From: Branchiostoma floridae
Taxonomy: Eukaryota; Chordata; Leptocardii; Amphioxiformes; Branchiostomatidae
DNA: 64,000 nt
NCBI RefSeq assembly: GCF_000003815.2
Contig: NC_049990.1
Span: 7,196,770 to 7,260,769, forward strand
Direction: 5' to 3'
This document shows positions 37,301 to 46,032 of the stretch, piece after piece (the first letter of the stretch is position 1; every line of letters starts with the position of its first letter). The notes under the pieces were generated by a model, which made no database searches, had not been told where the DNA came from, and saw nothing but the letters and a program-made list of their open reading frames with translations. The translations under genes were made by a program, and so were the position numbers.

Positions 37301-39442
37301 AGTGTTGGGCTCCCGAAAATAGTTTCATCAGGTTGGTAGAATATAGGATGAAGGAGAATTCTTTGTACACAACCAGTGGGTACTTACATAGCTTACGTTT
37401 CGATGTCTCTCAGACACCTTCGTCAGAGCTTCTCAGTGTTGGGCTCTTTAAAGTACTGGGGGTTTGACGCTCAAAGCCTCCACATAGAGGGCGTTCTTGA
37501 CCTATTTGACACTGTCTTAAGTTTGTTTGATTTTTCTCTATTCCGTATTTGTTTACTTTAATTTGACGGCACAAAGCCAAGAAAATTATGTGGTGCCCGC
37601 ACCAGGTTCAAAATTAGAGTTTTGTTTTCAATCAAACGGGAATTTGATGGACTCCCTTGGAAACCCACTTTGGCAAAGCGGAAGGGACCACCCATTTGTT
37701 TTTGGATACTGAGTAAGTAAACGGTCCTGGGGTTTGGCCGCCCCCTCCTCTACATGAGTTGTGTGCGTAAATCAAATATCATGATTTACTACCCTTTCCA
37801 CCATGTCAACTGTAGTGATTGAGTGGGTACTAGTATACATGTGACAACGGGACGGGAAAATTCAAATTGGTCAGTTAGATGAATACCTTGAAAAATAACA
37901 CTGATTTGTGAATCATTCTGTGTCCAGAAGTAAAGAAAGAAGTGCCATGAAAAAGTTGTCACCAGATGCCTAATAAGCCTACTTTCGGAAGGAATGCAAT
38001 TCGCAATGCTTGCAAAATCATTGGATTCAGAAATTAAGAAACTGGAATTCTACAGTTTTCTATACTTGGCCTATGGTCTAAGACTATTGTAACCGGGCCA
38101 CCACCCTCGAATCTTTGGCTATCCTAGTTGCCAGACTGTTTCCGGGCCTACATAGGCCAGCTCTTTAGTCCTTTAGATCTAGGGCAAAATACCCCTAAGG
38201 AAATTTTCCCTAAGCTCCCATGGAAAGAACTTTTTAGACAGGCAAAAGTCGTGTTGTCCGGGCGGGGATAGAAGCAAGTACCGAAGAAACCCAGTCTGAA
38301 TTCCTAAGAGAGACTGTTGGTCAGGTTAGGTACTAGGCGTTAGCCTCTACCAGGCTCCAGAAAAATACCAGGCTCCAGAAAAATACTAGTAGTAGAAATT
38401 GGCCAAATATTGTACTCCTCGACCATGTAACTCCTCTGGCGTGTTTTCTGTCTTATTTGGCCAATTTCTACTATTTTCCCAGCGACCCGTGGAGCCTGCT
38501 GGTGGAGGTTACTAGTATTAGATAGGCGTTACTCTGATTACGGCGAAATGGGAGCGCAGGAGAAGTCTCCGAGCCGCGGGGCGCATCTGGATCCAGTTTT
38601 ATTTCTCCGTTTGATGCATGGTTCTGATTTGAAGCGGCGTACTTTCAATACCTCGCCTGGAATGTCTCAGCAAAACCGACCAAACCGACTCCACAGGACT
38701 AAAAAAAGCGCTGAAAAAGTCGTGTCCATTTTTTTATCGAACTTCCAGTGTTCATGGAGTGGAGCCATGACGTAAACCAGTCATCAGCAAACATTATGAG
38801 CTCATAAAATATATGTGTTTACGACGATATTGTGAAGTAAAGGAAAACGCAAAGCTTCTTTGGTTGAAGTATCACAACTCTCTTTTCTAAATAGATTCAA
38901 GGAAAAAACATTGACAATCACTACTAGAAGTCGCAAGACTTTCAGACGAGCCCGCTTCTTATTTGTCGCGTCTAGGACATGCTTGCAGTGTGACATAAGG
39001 TCGCAGTGTTATCTAACGCAGTTTGACTTGCCACTGTCAGGATTAGGGTACTTCCCTGTCTCAACAGACACGGCTTTACAACCTGAGCTACTACACCTAC
39101 GTGCGAAATCTGATAGTGATCGTTTTCAACCAGAGCGACGCAAAAAAACGCAATTTTTTCCTACCTTATCTGCTGGACAGAAAAGAAAAATAATTTGTGA
39201 CATATGGTCTTGGTTACCGCCTTACGACACTGGGCAAATCTCCAACACGCTGTAAATTTCCGTCCCAATCGTACGATAACCCATCACAGAGAACGGCATA
39301 AACTTGCCACAAGTTTGCAAAAAGCCACTCTATTCTAACACATCATAAAGTGGTAACTAAAAGGTCTTACCTCAGCTGCCGCCATGTAACACATCATTAG
39401 AACTGCTAGCGCACACGCGGCGCAAGTAACTCTGGAATCCAT
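16315..39442 (-). CDS. Secreted astacin-like pseudo-protease with kringle and sushi domains
   Basis: Coding exons in transcript order: 39442-39371, 29939-29862, 23630-23528, 22712-22574, 22253-22160, 21710-21595, 21157-21070, 20264-20132, 19691-19560, 19274-19106, 18765-18653, 17228-17016, 16380-16315. Phases agree at every junction, giving at least 505 residues. Order: signal peptide (1 to about 22), propeptide, furin site R58-V-K-R61, astacin (M12A) domain about 65-273, Cys-rich EGF-like module about 276-318, kringle 322-403, sushi/CCP 424-482, start of a second kringle from 489. Astacin disulfide cysteines are kept (C104, C133, C153, C273). The zinc motif HExxHxxGxxH is HLLGSAMGLYP (168-178) and the Met-turn is SIMQW instead of SIMHY, so catalysis is very unlikely. 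A role as an extracellular binding protein is inferred. The 3' end is not found. Confidence 0.85.
16740..17012. repeat. Short tandem repeat abutting the sushi exon
   Basis: Three to four diverged units of about 75-90 bp containing gtattcaatcaaag, gattgagaccctat, a Cys-rich looking taccgcacattt and accatgaat. The last unit merges into the donor side of exon 17016-17228. Confidence 0.65.
17016..17228 (-). CDS. Exon 12: sushi/CCP domain
   Basis: A one-exon module from T-C424-DPLTIPKM through GTVCNLAC and GMLTFSATVCQVDGTWS to NPLKC482: four cysteines and the Trp before the last one, the classic CCP pattern. Single-exon CCPs flanked by phase-1 introns, as here, are typical of shuffled extracellular modules. 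Confidence 0.9.
18184..18312 (+). repeat. Dispersed repeat shared with 29290-29460
   Basis: Both contain actccccaactaaggtcat / actccccagccaaggccaa, then gctgggtt, an 'atc.atcctatt' block and a 'gatttgtcaaaatttatag' type end. Intronic. Confidence 0.5.
18653..18765 (-). CDS. Exon 11: second part of kringle 1
   Basis: It continues RNPDPTLLDRPWCYVQSKLD and WDFCVVPKC, completing six kringle cysteines (322, about 343, 374, 387, 398, 403). The split in the NYCR|NPD region gives a complete kringle. The lysine-binding Asp-x-Asp pair is not evident, so lysine binding is doubtful. Confidence 0.9.
19106..19274 (-). CDS. Exon 10: first part of kringle 1
   Basis: DKNCYSNRGEKYQGTVSKTQ, TGETCVPW and GPHNYCR match the kringle consensus (CY-x-G-x-G-x-x-Y-x-G ... 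C-x-x-W ... NYCRNPD). Confidence 0.9.
19560..19691 (-). CDS. Exon 9: Cys-rich EGF-like module
   Basis: The pattern KCANRATPCPAAGYRSEQC followed by ACMCPDPNNW resembles the EGF-like module that commonly follows astacin domains. The spacing is not canonical, so the EGF assignment is tentative. Confidence 0.7.
20132..20264 (-). CDS. Exon 8: C-terminal astacin segment
   Basis: KTIISKNPYFQNLLGQRTSL and SYYDIKFVNKLYTCD match the conserved astacin end (IGQR-x-x-LS-x-x-DI-x-x-x-N-x-x-Y-x-C). C273 closes the long disulfide. Confidence 0.85.
20310..20620 (+). repeat. tRNA-derived SINE
   Basis: The head has an A box (tagtccagtggttagcgc) and a B box (gagtttgattctggc) at tRNA-like spacing, followed by a unique body and a simple tail. 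It is in an intron of the astacin-like gene and antisense to it. No intact tRNA cloverleaf. Confidence 0.6.
21070..21157 (-). CDS. Exon 7: Met-turn region
   Basis: 29 codons ending FDIPFDYLSIMQWDDA. FDYxSIM is the astacin Met-turn. The Tyr that acts as the extra zinc ligand in SIMHY is Trp227 here. Confidence 0.85.
21595..21710 (-). CDS. Exon 6: degenerate zinc-binding motif
   Basis: The frame reads SAVAMHLLGSAMGLYPEIRR then PDRDQRVIV. It aligns without gaps to the astacin consensus HELMHAIGFYHE..RxDRD. H168 and the glycine are kept, but the catalytic Glu is Leu169 and the second and third His are Ser172 and Pro178. The acceptor 'ccatacag' (after 21710) and the donor GTAGGT give consistent phases on both sides, so a misread exon border does not explain the changes. 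Confidence 0.85.
22160..22253 (-). CDS. Exon 5: astacin-like domain, short disulfide
   Basis: 31 codons with N-C133-G...DSC153-MYGSYKND. The two cysteines correspond to the second astacin disulfide. Acceptor 'tctttctag', donor gtgtgt. Confidence 0.8.
22574..22712 (-). CDS. Exon 4: astacin-like domain, first half
   Basis: PRDRAELMKAMSTWSSQTCV matches the astacin helix (I-x-x-A-M-x-x-W/I-x-x-x-T-C-I-x-F), followed by HQDFITFVKHS. C104 corresponds to the first cysteine of the long astacin disulfide. Confidence 0.85.
22747..22783 (-). ncRNA. Degenerate hammerhead-ribozyme-like motif
   Basis: The minus strand reads CTGATTA, a 7-bp hairpin ggtgtct/agacatc, and GAAACGAT. The conserved CUGANGA box has one change (G to T) and stem III is altered, so it should be inactive. 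Its hairpin is almost identical to the one at 37390-37430, so both probably derive from the same element family. Confidence 0.45.
23528..23630 (-). CDS. Exon 3: furin site and start of the astacin-like domain
   Basis: It encodes STRVKRKAAKDPLLLWPQAT and VPYKFDASV. RVKR is a proprotein-convertase site, and W-x-x-x-x-VPY is the N-terminal strand of the astacin fold. In active astacins the freed N-terminus is buried near the family-specific Glu. The basic site sits a few residues upstream of that position. Confidence 0.85.
23790..23865 (-). repeat. tRNA-like SINE head, minus strand
   Basis: Read on the minus strand: A-box-like tggcctagtagttaggc and B-box-like gggtccaactcc. Intronic. Confidence 0.5.
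24479..24526 (+). repeat. Dispersed repeat fragment shared with 1981-2030
   Basis: gttacctgatcaaccctagc followed by aaaaacctgcgtaccctag matches the piece near the left edge. A poly-G run (24531-24543) follows. Confidence 0.5.
24880..25500 (-). repeat. Two SINE fragments, minus strand
   Basis: 24880-25045 and 25380-25500 both read on the minus strand as tRNA-like heads (ggttcgaacctc; gggttcaaatctg) followed by gggaaaggc..tttcctc bodies. A similar body piece is near 28475-28560. Confidence 0.5.
26664..26705 (+). ncRNA. Candidate minimal hammerhead ribozyme
   Basis: GTCA-CTGATGA, then a perfect 7-bp hairpin AACTGGT/ACCAGTT with GGAT loop, then GAAA, then CGTC and TGAC. It fits the hammerhead core CUGANGA / stem II / GAAA. 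The ACGU after GAA gives the tiny stem III and GUC is the cleavage triplet. The flanking GTCA and TGAC pair exactly as stem I. This is the layout known from retroelement-borne (Penelope-like) hammerheads, which often act as dimers. It lies in intron 2 of the astacin-like gene, antisense to it. Activity is inferred. Confidence 0.65.
26777..26819 (+). repeat. Partial second copy of the hammerhead flank
   Basis: atcgacgctccattggcagg...cagtgatgaaaac repeats the sequence 5' of the 26664 motif (atgctccgctagcagtg...cactgatgaaaac) about 110 bp downstream, but has no hairpin or GAAAC after it. This suggests a head-to-tail remnant of the same element. Confidence 0.45.
27039..27108. mobile_element. 70-bp TA-flanked palindromic MITE
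   Basis: CAGTCAAACCTGTCTATAGT...GCTATAGACAGGTTTGACTG: 28-bp arms with one mismatch, flanked on both sides by TA. A Tc1/mariner/pogo-type deletion derivative is likely. Confidence 0.85.
29290..29580. repeat. Dispersed repeat with internal inversion
   Basis: The first half matches 18184-18312. The second half has ccgaccaactcccgaccac facing an inverted ggtctgggaaggtcgggagg. Related copies are at 37110-37215 and 60850-60930. Confidence 0.55.
29862..29939 (-). CDS. Exon 2: propeptide
   Basis: 26 codons, phase 0 at both ends, with acceptor 'gtttgtttcag' and donor gtatgt. It encodes EHDTIDFHLNVVLSKERGEQ and then LKKILE, a charged helix typical of a protease propeptide. No Cys, so no obvious cysteine-switch or astacin Asp-switch motif can be assigned. 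Confidence 0.75.
30329..30483. mobile_element. TA-flanked MITE, pogo/Tigger-like ends
   Basis: CAGTAGTGGAAGCCGCTTTATTGCAC and the inverse of GTGCAATTAACTGGCTTCTACTG form imperfect terminal repeats of about 25 bp, with TA on both sides (30327-30328, 30484-30485). No coding capacity. Confidence 0.8.
32281..32430 (-). repeat. AGCCTGG-family repeat arm
   Basis: catgttggccctggagctgaggag ... ggccttggaaacagcctagc matches the right arm of the complete palindrome at 36253-36479. Confidence 0.6.
33121..33350 (+). repeat. Dispersed repeat, inverted relative to 40750-40951
   Basis: tagtctctaccagacttcgg, agcctagtagga, tggcctagaagtgaactgac, cggccg, and cagctgacagatctgcttgg occur in the same order, inverted, at 40750-40951. 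No coding capacity seen. Confidence 0.85.
36253..36479. mobile_element. Complete AGCCTGG-family foldback element
   Basis: Starts tagcctggacgccagacagt and ends with the inverse (aatctggcacccaggcta). Inner arms gggcctacacaagc / gcttgtgtaggccc and gccaacatgcc / ggcgtgttggtc also pair. It is the prototype of the most frequent repeat in this window. Confidence 0.8.
37390..37430 (-). ncRNA. Candidate minimal hammerhead ribozyme, sense to the astacin-like gene
   Basis: The minus strand reads AGCT-CTGACGA, a 7-bp hairpin GGTGTCT/AGACATC, GAAA, CGT, A, then AGCT. CUGANGA and GAAA are intact. ACGU can form the minimal stem III with A as cleavage-site base, and the two AGCT tetranucleotides pair as stem I. 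It lies in intron 1 on the transcribed strand. Catalysis has not been shown. Confidence 0.6.
38338..38518. mobile_element. Foldback element, family A, second copy
   Basis: Contains tagtagaaattggccaaata and tgttttctgtcttatttggc facing each other, like 13005-13215. An 18-bp direct repeat (taccaggctccagaaaaa twice) lies in the left arm. Confidence 0.75.
39371..39442 (-). CDS. Exon 1: start codon and signal peptide
   Basis: ATG followed by MDSRVTCAACALAVLMMCYM and AAAE: short polar start, hydrophobic core and small residues before the probable signal-peptidase site. The donor is gtaagacc. The first coding exon is separated from the second by an intron of about 9.4 kb. Confidence 0.8.
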
Positions 39443-39831
39443 GACTCCTTTCTGCTAAAGTTCTACCAAGTCAAGTCTGTTCCAAGATCACGCGATGATC
39501 TGTACTTGCTCTTCCGAAGAGCTTGTAGAAACCTTTCCCGTCTGGTCCACAATCTTCGTTCCCGGTGTAATGATGGTAGTTGTGAGGGGGAAGGTTTGAG
39601 GGGTCCGCCTTCTCGTGTAAGGGCCGTGCCGAAGTGACCGAGCTACGGGGACGGGGCACACCTTCTCTCGCAGATGGAGGGAGAAAGATGACACCTTGGA
39701 GCCTGGCCAATCACGTGAGAGAAGCCTGACCTCTCCACAGTGGGAGACAACGGTCCTGCCAGCAGATTCAGCTGTAGGGAGAAGAAAGGCTCTCTTGGGG
39801 TTTTGAGCTCTTCTGGGGGTTTCAGGCATTA

Positions 39832-40036
39832 CTGTAAATGCATTTAAGTTAGCGGGGATTTAAATTCGAAGCGGGAAAAATGACTTTTCGCGGTGGTTTT
39901 AAGTTTGCGGTAACACCTTAGACTGCAGTGTAATACCATAATAGAGAGATGTTCGCGGTGGTTTTAAGTTCGCGGTGAAGTGGTCACCGCGCAAACCGCG
40001 AACATTAATCAACCACGAACATTTCTGCATTTACAG
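39832..40036. mobile_element. MITE with CTGTAAATGCA ends
   Basis: Begins CTGTAAATGCATTTAAGTT and ends with the inverse GCATTTACAG. The internal ttcgcggtggttttaagtt occurs twice and faces gcgcaaaccgcgaac. It sits about 400 bp upstream of the astacin-like start codon. TA flanks the left side only. Confidence 0.75.
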
Positions 40037-40279
40037 AAAATCTCAAGCAGATGTAAGGCACGGCTCATTGTCTTACATGTGTTTTGTGGAATTTTGGAGG
40101 CGAAAAGATAAAACGCAGATCATCTAAAAGGAAACCTACGTAAAACATGAATTTTTGATTTGAAAAACTCCTGATTTTAGCTCCCTTGGGGAAAAGGATA
40201 TTTTGCGAATCCTGGGCATTTGAAAATCTCTTCAATTTGTCAGAAATACATGGAAAGGGTACTAGTATACAGTATTATG

Positions 40280-40315
40280 CAAGGAGCTTTTATCAACGTT
40301 GATAAAAGCTCCTTG
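40280..40315. repeat. Perfect 36-bp palindrome
   Basis: caaggagcttttatcaac followed directly by its exact inverse gttgataaaagctccttg, with no loop. It is followed by a (tgtat)n-like microsatellite at 40322-40357. Probably a collapsed MITE. Confidence 0.9.
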
Positions 40316-40749
40316 GTATATGGTATTGTATTGTATTGTATTTTATTGTATTGTAAATCATATCAACTAAATCCCTTGGGAATCAGATAATTTGCATATT
40401 GCCAGCAGATTTTCACGCGCACAAAACGGTATCCGAAACAATGCAAGCTAGCGTTGCTAGAAGTCTGCGATCGAGGCTATGCTTTAGTACCGGCTACCAG
40501 GCTACCCTAAATCTGCGCAGCTGCTTGGAGATTGATTTATAATAGGTTAGCCTAGTTAGGTAGGTAGGTAGCCTAGTTACCGGCCGCGTCCACCGGCACG
40601 ACCTACTAACTGACTGAGACATATAAATCAAGACTTCAAACTTATCTGTCGTATTCTTGACTGGACAAGACACACACACAGTTTATGGAAGGCGCGACTG
40701 GTTCTTATTAGGATCCCCGCGGGCCGCCTCCTGTGCCAAGGACGAGGTC

Positions 40750-40951
40750 TGCTAGTCTCCAAGCAGACGTGTCAGCTGGATAAAAAAAAGAAAAGAACTT
40801 GGGCAAATAGGGAAACAAGTTGCAGTCTATCCGCCGGCCGGTCAGTTCACTCCTAGGCCAATAGACTCCTACTAGGCTTGTTGTCTTATAACCTGGCCCC
40901 TATTACCGATTCGGTCAGGCCGGAGTCCAGGTAGGATCTGGTAGAGACTAG
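40750..40951 (-). repeat. Dispersed repeat, inverted partner of 33121-33350
   Basis: On the minus strand: ctagtctctaccagatccta, aataggggccaggtt, agcctagtaggagtctattg, gtgaactgaccggccggcgg, cagctgacacgtctgcttgg. The same order as the partner. Confidence 0.85.
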
Positions 40952-41024
40952 TGGTAGAGGCCTGCATGCCATTTAGGAATTTAGACAAGCTATTCTATTA
41001 AATCTTCCGTAATTTGTAGGAAAA

Positions 41025-41090
41025 GGAATTAGTAGCAATGTAGCTATTGAAAGAAAATGAATTCGTAGCAATGTAGCTATTGAAAGTTTG
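41025..41090 (+). repeat. Direct repeat, two copies of about 27 bp
   Basis: gtagcaatgtagctattgaa occurs twice within 66 bp. Confidence 0.8.
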
Positions 41091-44000
41091 CGTAGCTGGC
41101 AACTCTACTCCTAAATTTATCGAAATGCGTTGTCGCCCCCCCCCCCATGCAGACCCCCTCAAGGACGTTCTAGGTCGCATGATCTCGTATGATGAAAGAT
41201 TTACTAGTTTGCAAAAAAAGGTCCACATTTTCTGCATCACGGTGTCAGAACGATTGTCTTTATGAAGCCTTTGACAACCTTAAGTTAAGAAATATGTTTA
41301 GTCTATATATCGCACATGTCATTCTTTGCAAGGTCAAAGTCAATGCTTTTCAGTCATCAGTATTTTTTAGTGTCCTAAACTCTTCTTCCAAAAACTTTTT
41401 TGATTCTCCATGCATTTTGCCGATTTCCTTTTATCACACTCTACACATCAATTCTTGTTTTTTTATCGCGGGAGTGTACAAAGAATGTATTGAGACCAGA
41501 CATAAATTTCAATTTATTGCTGGACATCGGAAAACATAGACATATTCGTATACAAAGGTCCCATTGGCCCATTAAAACTATTATTCAGAATTGCTACTCA
41601 ACAATTGATCTCAAGAGTCAAATTGGTGAAAGTCTGTAACTGAAAGAATTAGGTGTTAATGTTCGTCAGTCCTCACACTAGGGCGGATGTGCACAGACCT
41701 GAATTTCGGTCGTAAGCGTATAGCGGGAAAGTGCGTCTTGTGTCGTGTAGCTATTAAAGTACAGATTGTATAATTGCCATGAACAGGGATTTTGTGGTGT
41801 GAGATTGTAGGCAATTTTTATCTCACAATTTAGGGTAAATGTACTCACAATAGAATAGATGATATGGGGACATTTCCTGTAGGTTCATTCGTCATCATCA
41901 TCACTAGGAACGCGTTCATGGAACATATCTATTCTTACATTACTTACAATGTATCAAAAGACGTTTAACTCTTCTTATCAAGACCTACCCAGAAGCCTGG
42001 ACTACTGTACGAATATCACTGTCTCCAAGGTCAGGGCCAAGGTGATAAAGAACAAACGTCACTCCAGGCACATAACCTTAATGCAGACAAGACTCGCACG
42101 AAAGTACAGCTCTAGGCTTCACTAATAACTATCCTGGATGACGCACTGTTTCCACGGCCTACACAGGTCACATCCTCGACCAACATGCCCCAACGAAATT
42201 TTATAACTTTACCGATTTATGGGAAACGACTTTTCCATAACTGTGTTCTGCATCTGGGACGAGCTAACTGCCTATAACTTGTCTAGTCAACATGTAGAAG
42301 TTACCACATTCATGTGACGTCATCGGTACATCCTCCGCCAGGTTTTTATTGCATTTAACACCCCGGGTAGCCAATTGTAAAGCTTTCTGAACAACAGGTA
42401 GAGGATTGTCAAACAAGAAATCTTTTTTAAAAAGCTGTGCCTTGCCGCGTATTTTATGTTATTTTGGTAAGTTAGACTAGATTCTACGCTTAAAAATCCC
42501 GAGTTCCACATGTCGCCCCCCTCCCCCCTCATTATCATAATGTATGTCAGATGAATTATTGGTACATTAAACAGGTTTTGTAAAACTTTTTGACCCACAA
42601 TGAATATGCATTATATTTTATTACAAACTAAGTTCCTTCTGATGCAATTTGTGATATATCTTTATATAAACATGGTGAGTTAAAGCGTAGATTTGTTACG
42701 CTGGACCACATACAGTAACATGCGTCTAGAAGAGCGTTTTAATACTCGCCTGGAATGTACCCTTGTCTAACTAAGCCATGAAACTCGGCCGCGATTAGCC
42801 GCGAGTGAGCGAGCGAGCGATTAGCCGCGAGCGAGCGTGGTCCAGTGGATTGGCTTGCCTCCCTAATGTTTGTGTACCCTTAGGGGTCAACTACATATGA
42901 GTATGGTCATTGTATCGAATGGTCATTACTAATTTTGAACTGTCACCTTCCAGCAAAAAGAAGGGCCTTTGGAAGGGGCTTTGGAAGGGCTGGGTTAACA
43001 GGTCCGTCCATCCATGGATCCATGGAAGAAAGCTGGCGTAAAGCCTTGCCGGCGGCAAGGCAAAAAGCCAGCCAGTCAGGACGGAATTTCATCATCTGCC
43101 CGGAGAGTTCAAAACATATTGGTCATATATCAAGCATTGTATTGCACAATATTCCTGCCCCGCATGAAACATTGTACTTTGCCATATTGGTGTCCCTGAT
43201 CATTGTAGCTCGATGCTACAGCGATGAGACACAAAAATGGCGGCCAGCGCTCGTTGCTATGGTATTGCCATGATTGACAGAAGTTTGAAAACACTCCCGC
43301 TAACATATTAGATACATGATTTTTGCTTCTGTCCGGATCTGTGCCTAAGGCCCCGTCATTACCACGTATATCATACCCGAACAGAGTACAAAGTGACACC
43401 GAATTTAGCACTAACACTATGGTGGCCGCTGTTGAGGCTACACTAGGGATTTAGCTATATAACGCTATGGAGGTTGATGCTGAGGCTATGCGTGAGTCGT
43501 GACCACAGGCACGTCTTTCTCTGCGGGAAGGGTGCACAGCAAGGTGAGGGGATCATGCGCAGTAAGGGCGCTTGGAAACCGTACTTCATCTGCTGCTCAT
43601 TTTCGTCACTCGTTAACCTCTACAGCAGGCTCCGTCGCTGGGCCTCTTTGTAGCTAGCCTGGAATCCAGACTTGTTAGCGTTTGTTTACTTAAACTGTCG
43701 CTACCCGCGGTACAAGTCCTGATAAAGTCGCGACCAACTGTTGGACGTAGGCCAACGTTATTGACGAAGACTGGACTCTCAGGCTATCTCTTTGAGGATT
43801 TATTATGTGATCGATGCAATTGCCCAGAGGGCAGTTCCTTTGCATTCGGAAGGTCGGCAGTTCCTTCGACGGTCGGCGCATACAAAGTGGTACATACTAC
43901 TTTCCTTGCTTAGCACTCAGTACGTATAATACAGAGTATGCTAGTTGAACACACTCGATGACTAACCCTGTCCAGGGTGGCCCAAGGGCTATACAGAAAC

Positions 44001-45943
44001 GGAAACGGGCACTCGGCCCTAGTCGTGGAAAGGATTCTAACTTTCACACTTTACCAATTTCATGCACTGTTCACTGATTGTATTTAGTTTTTGAGAACGT
44101 TGAGCCGTCCCAGAGATTTTAGCAGCAGTGAGTCGCTTCTTGTTCTACCCCCTCCCCCTGACTCGTCCTAAGATGACCTAGCCTGGCTGTCATCCAGGGC
44201 TTTCCCTGGCTAGCCCCTCTGTTCTAGGGCCAACATGCTCCAAGAAAATGTTACCATAGAAACTCCTGAGTTCAACATCGACAGGCTTCTGAGAAAACAT
44301 TCTCCATGCATAGCAACATTACGTCACTCCTAGATTAAGAGATTGCATAATCATTGAAAACAGACATGGACCAAGAATAGCGCAGGCACCATTCCACCAT
44401 AGTTTAATCATGCTACTCTGGCTCTCCCTATGTGAAAACTTTGGATGATGGTACCCAGACTAGACAAATTTCCGTTTGATAGATAAATTAAACTACTTTC
44501 TGGGAGGAGATAACCCTTATTGTGTACAAATAGGTAAATATATCTAAGAATGTTTATAACTTAGATCCATATTTGCAAATAACACGCTAGACTCATGTTG
44601 AGTTATTCATATCTAATGTTATTCATATACACTTGTCTGTTTAGTTGTAGTAGGCCTTACAAAAATAGCTGTACTTTTGTTGTGTCAATAAAGATTTCTA
44701 ACCTACCGATTTAGGATCATTTAGTTTACCGGGACTCTCCTACACGCACTCGCCTTGTCAAGTACAGTAGCCCGAGTAAACTAAAGGACAATGTAGGATG
44801 GCACCAGACATACACTGTCAGAAATCTCTTTCGCGTACTCCCCCAAACCTGCAACACGAGGCTAACTAAGGTCAAAGCTGCAAGTGTGGCTGTACCATGG
44901 CATGTTTGTATCTACCACTCAGCTGAAGGCAGGTATAGTCGATGATGATAATGATGATAGTGGGTGTAGTAGATGTAAACATGTCGGGGACAGGGTCGAC
45001 AGCATCCGACGAGCGAGTGTCGTGCATTGCCACGCCCACCACCCGGAAAAGCCAGGCAATCTGGTATGGTACATATACTTTACGGAGTGAAGTCGCGTGA
45101 GAAATCGCAATTTGTCGTCTTCTCTCATATACCCAATTTGTAGCTTATCGAGTCCATCGAGGCTGGGAAACACGGTATCCGAGACTTGATCTGTCAAGAC
45201 TTCCTTGATCTTTTATCTGGCAGATAGAAGTCTTTCCTGGTCTCGTTTTTACCGTAAGACCGACTTTGACAACAGGAAACCAAAAAGGGCACAGTGGGCA
45301 TTTCCTATAGATCCATGGCGACTGATCATCGTCAAAAACGTTTATTGTTTTCTTGGAGACTACTTCATACGTCGCACAAATCAGACTGCTTCCAGTGCCC
45401 GTACTGGCGTACACAAGCCAGCTCGCCGGCCCGGCCAGGGCAAACATGCCGACAAGGAAACTTTTCCTAGTCCCTCAAGGCCGCCTGGATACCAGACCCC
45501 AGCCCGATATCAAGGCAACTCATGGCTTTTGTACTGAGATTTCTTAGCCACGGAGCCTAAGAAATGTCTTATTTAGGCCTAGGTACCATAGTTAATGTTC
45601 GTACCGATAGTCAATGCTGGTAATGACTGTACATTAGAGATCATCGGAGCGACCGCACACTATAATTGTACTTATAATCTTGTTGTAAGTTTGAAATTCT
45701 GTCATGCCATCATGGCGTAAATAATCAATTTTTCCATGATCCACTTGAAACATTTAGTCAAAAGGTATGTGTCTATTTTATAGTGGGACATTTTCCCGCT
45801 AAGTGTAGATAATGGTTTACCCTAGCGCAGCTGCCCTAGCGCCAACTTTTACATCCGAAACGGGTGATCAGAAACGGATGTTTTGTCCAAGGTCATTCTC
45901 CATCCATGTGAAAAGCCGTTTTTTTGTAGTGCGCATGCTTCTG

Positions 45944-46032
45944 TGACGTCAGGTTAATGCTAAATGTCAAGGTCGGCACAGACAAGGTCAAGGTCATGTT
46001 GGAAGACGAATGAAAATCGTAAGCCTATAAAA
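45944..46032 (+). promoter_or_regulatory. Promoter-like module in unit 1: CRE, nuclear-receptor sites, TATA box
   Basis: A perfect TGACGTCA (45944-45951), AGGTCAAGGTCA (45985-45996, two half-sites with extended TCAAGGTCA), then TATAAAA (46026-46032). The spacing fits a focused promoter starting near 46060. No ORF of note follows, so it may drive a noncoding RNA, an upstream exon, or belong to a retroelement. Confidence 0.5.

Larger units (their letters stand above)
29940..39370 (-). other. Intron 1 of the astacin-like gene
   Basis: 9.4 kb with no credible exon. It contains MITEs and foldback elements (30329, 36253, 38338), AGCCTGG-type arms (31800-32700, 33905-33950, 35520-35580, 35820-36005, 38131-38230), a dispersed repeat (33121-33350) and a hammerhead-like motif (37390-37430). 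Confidence 0.6.
39443..45130. other. Intergenic, repeat-rich
   Basis: No convincing gene between the astacin-like start codon and the receptor duplication. It holds MITEs, AGCCTGG arms (about 42129-42210, 44180-44270), a GCGAGCGA-type simple repeat (42790-42838) and several poly-C/poly-G runs. Confidence 0.5.
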
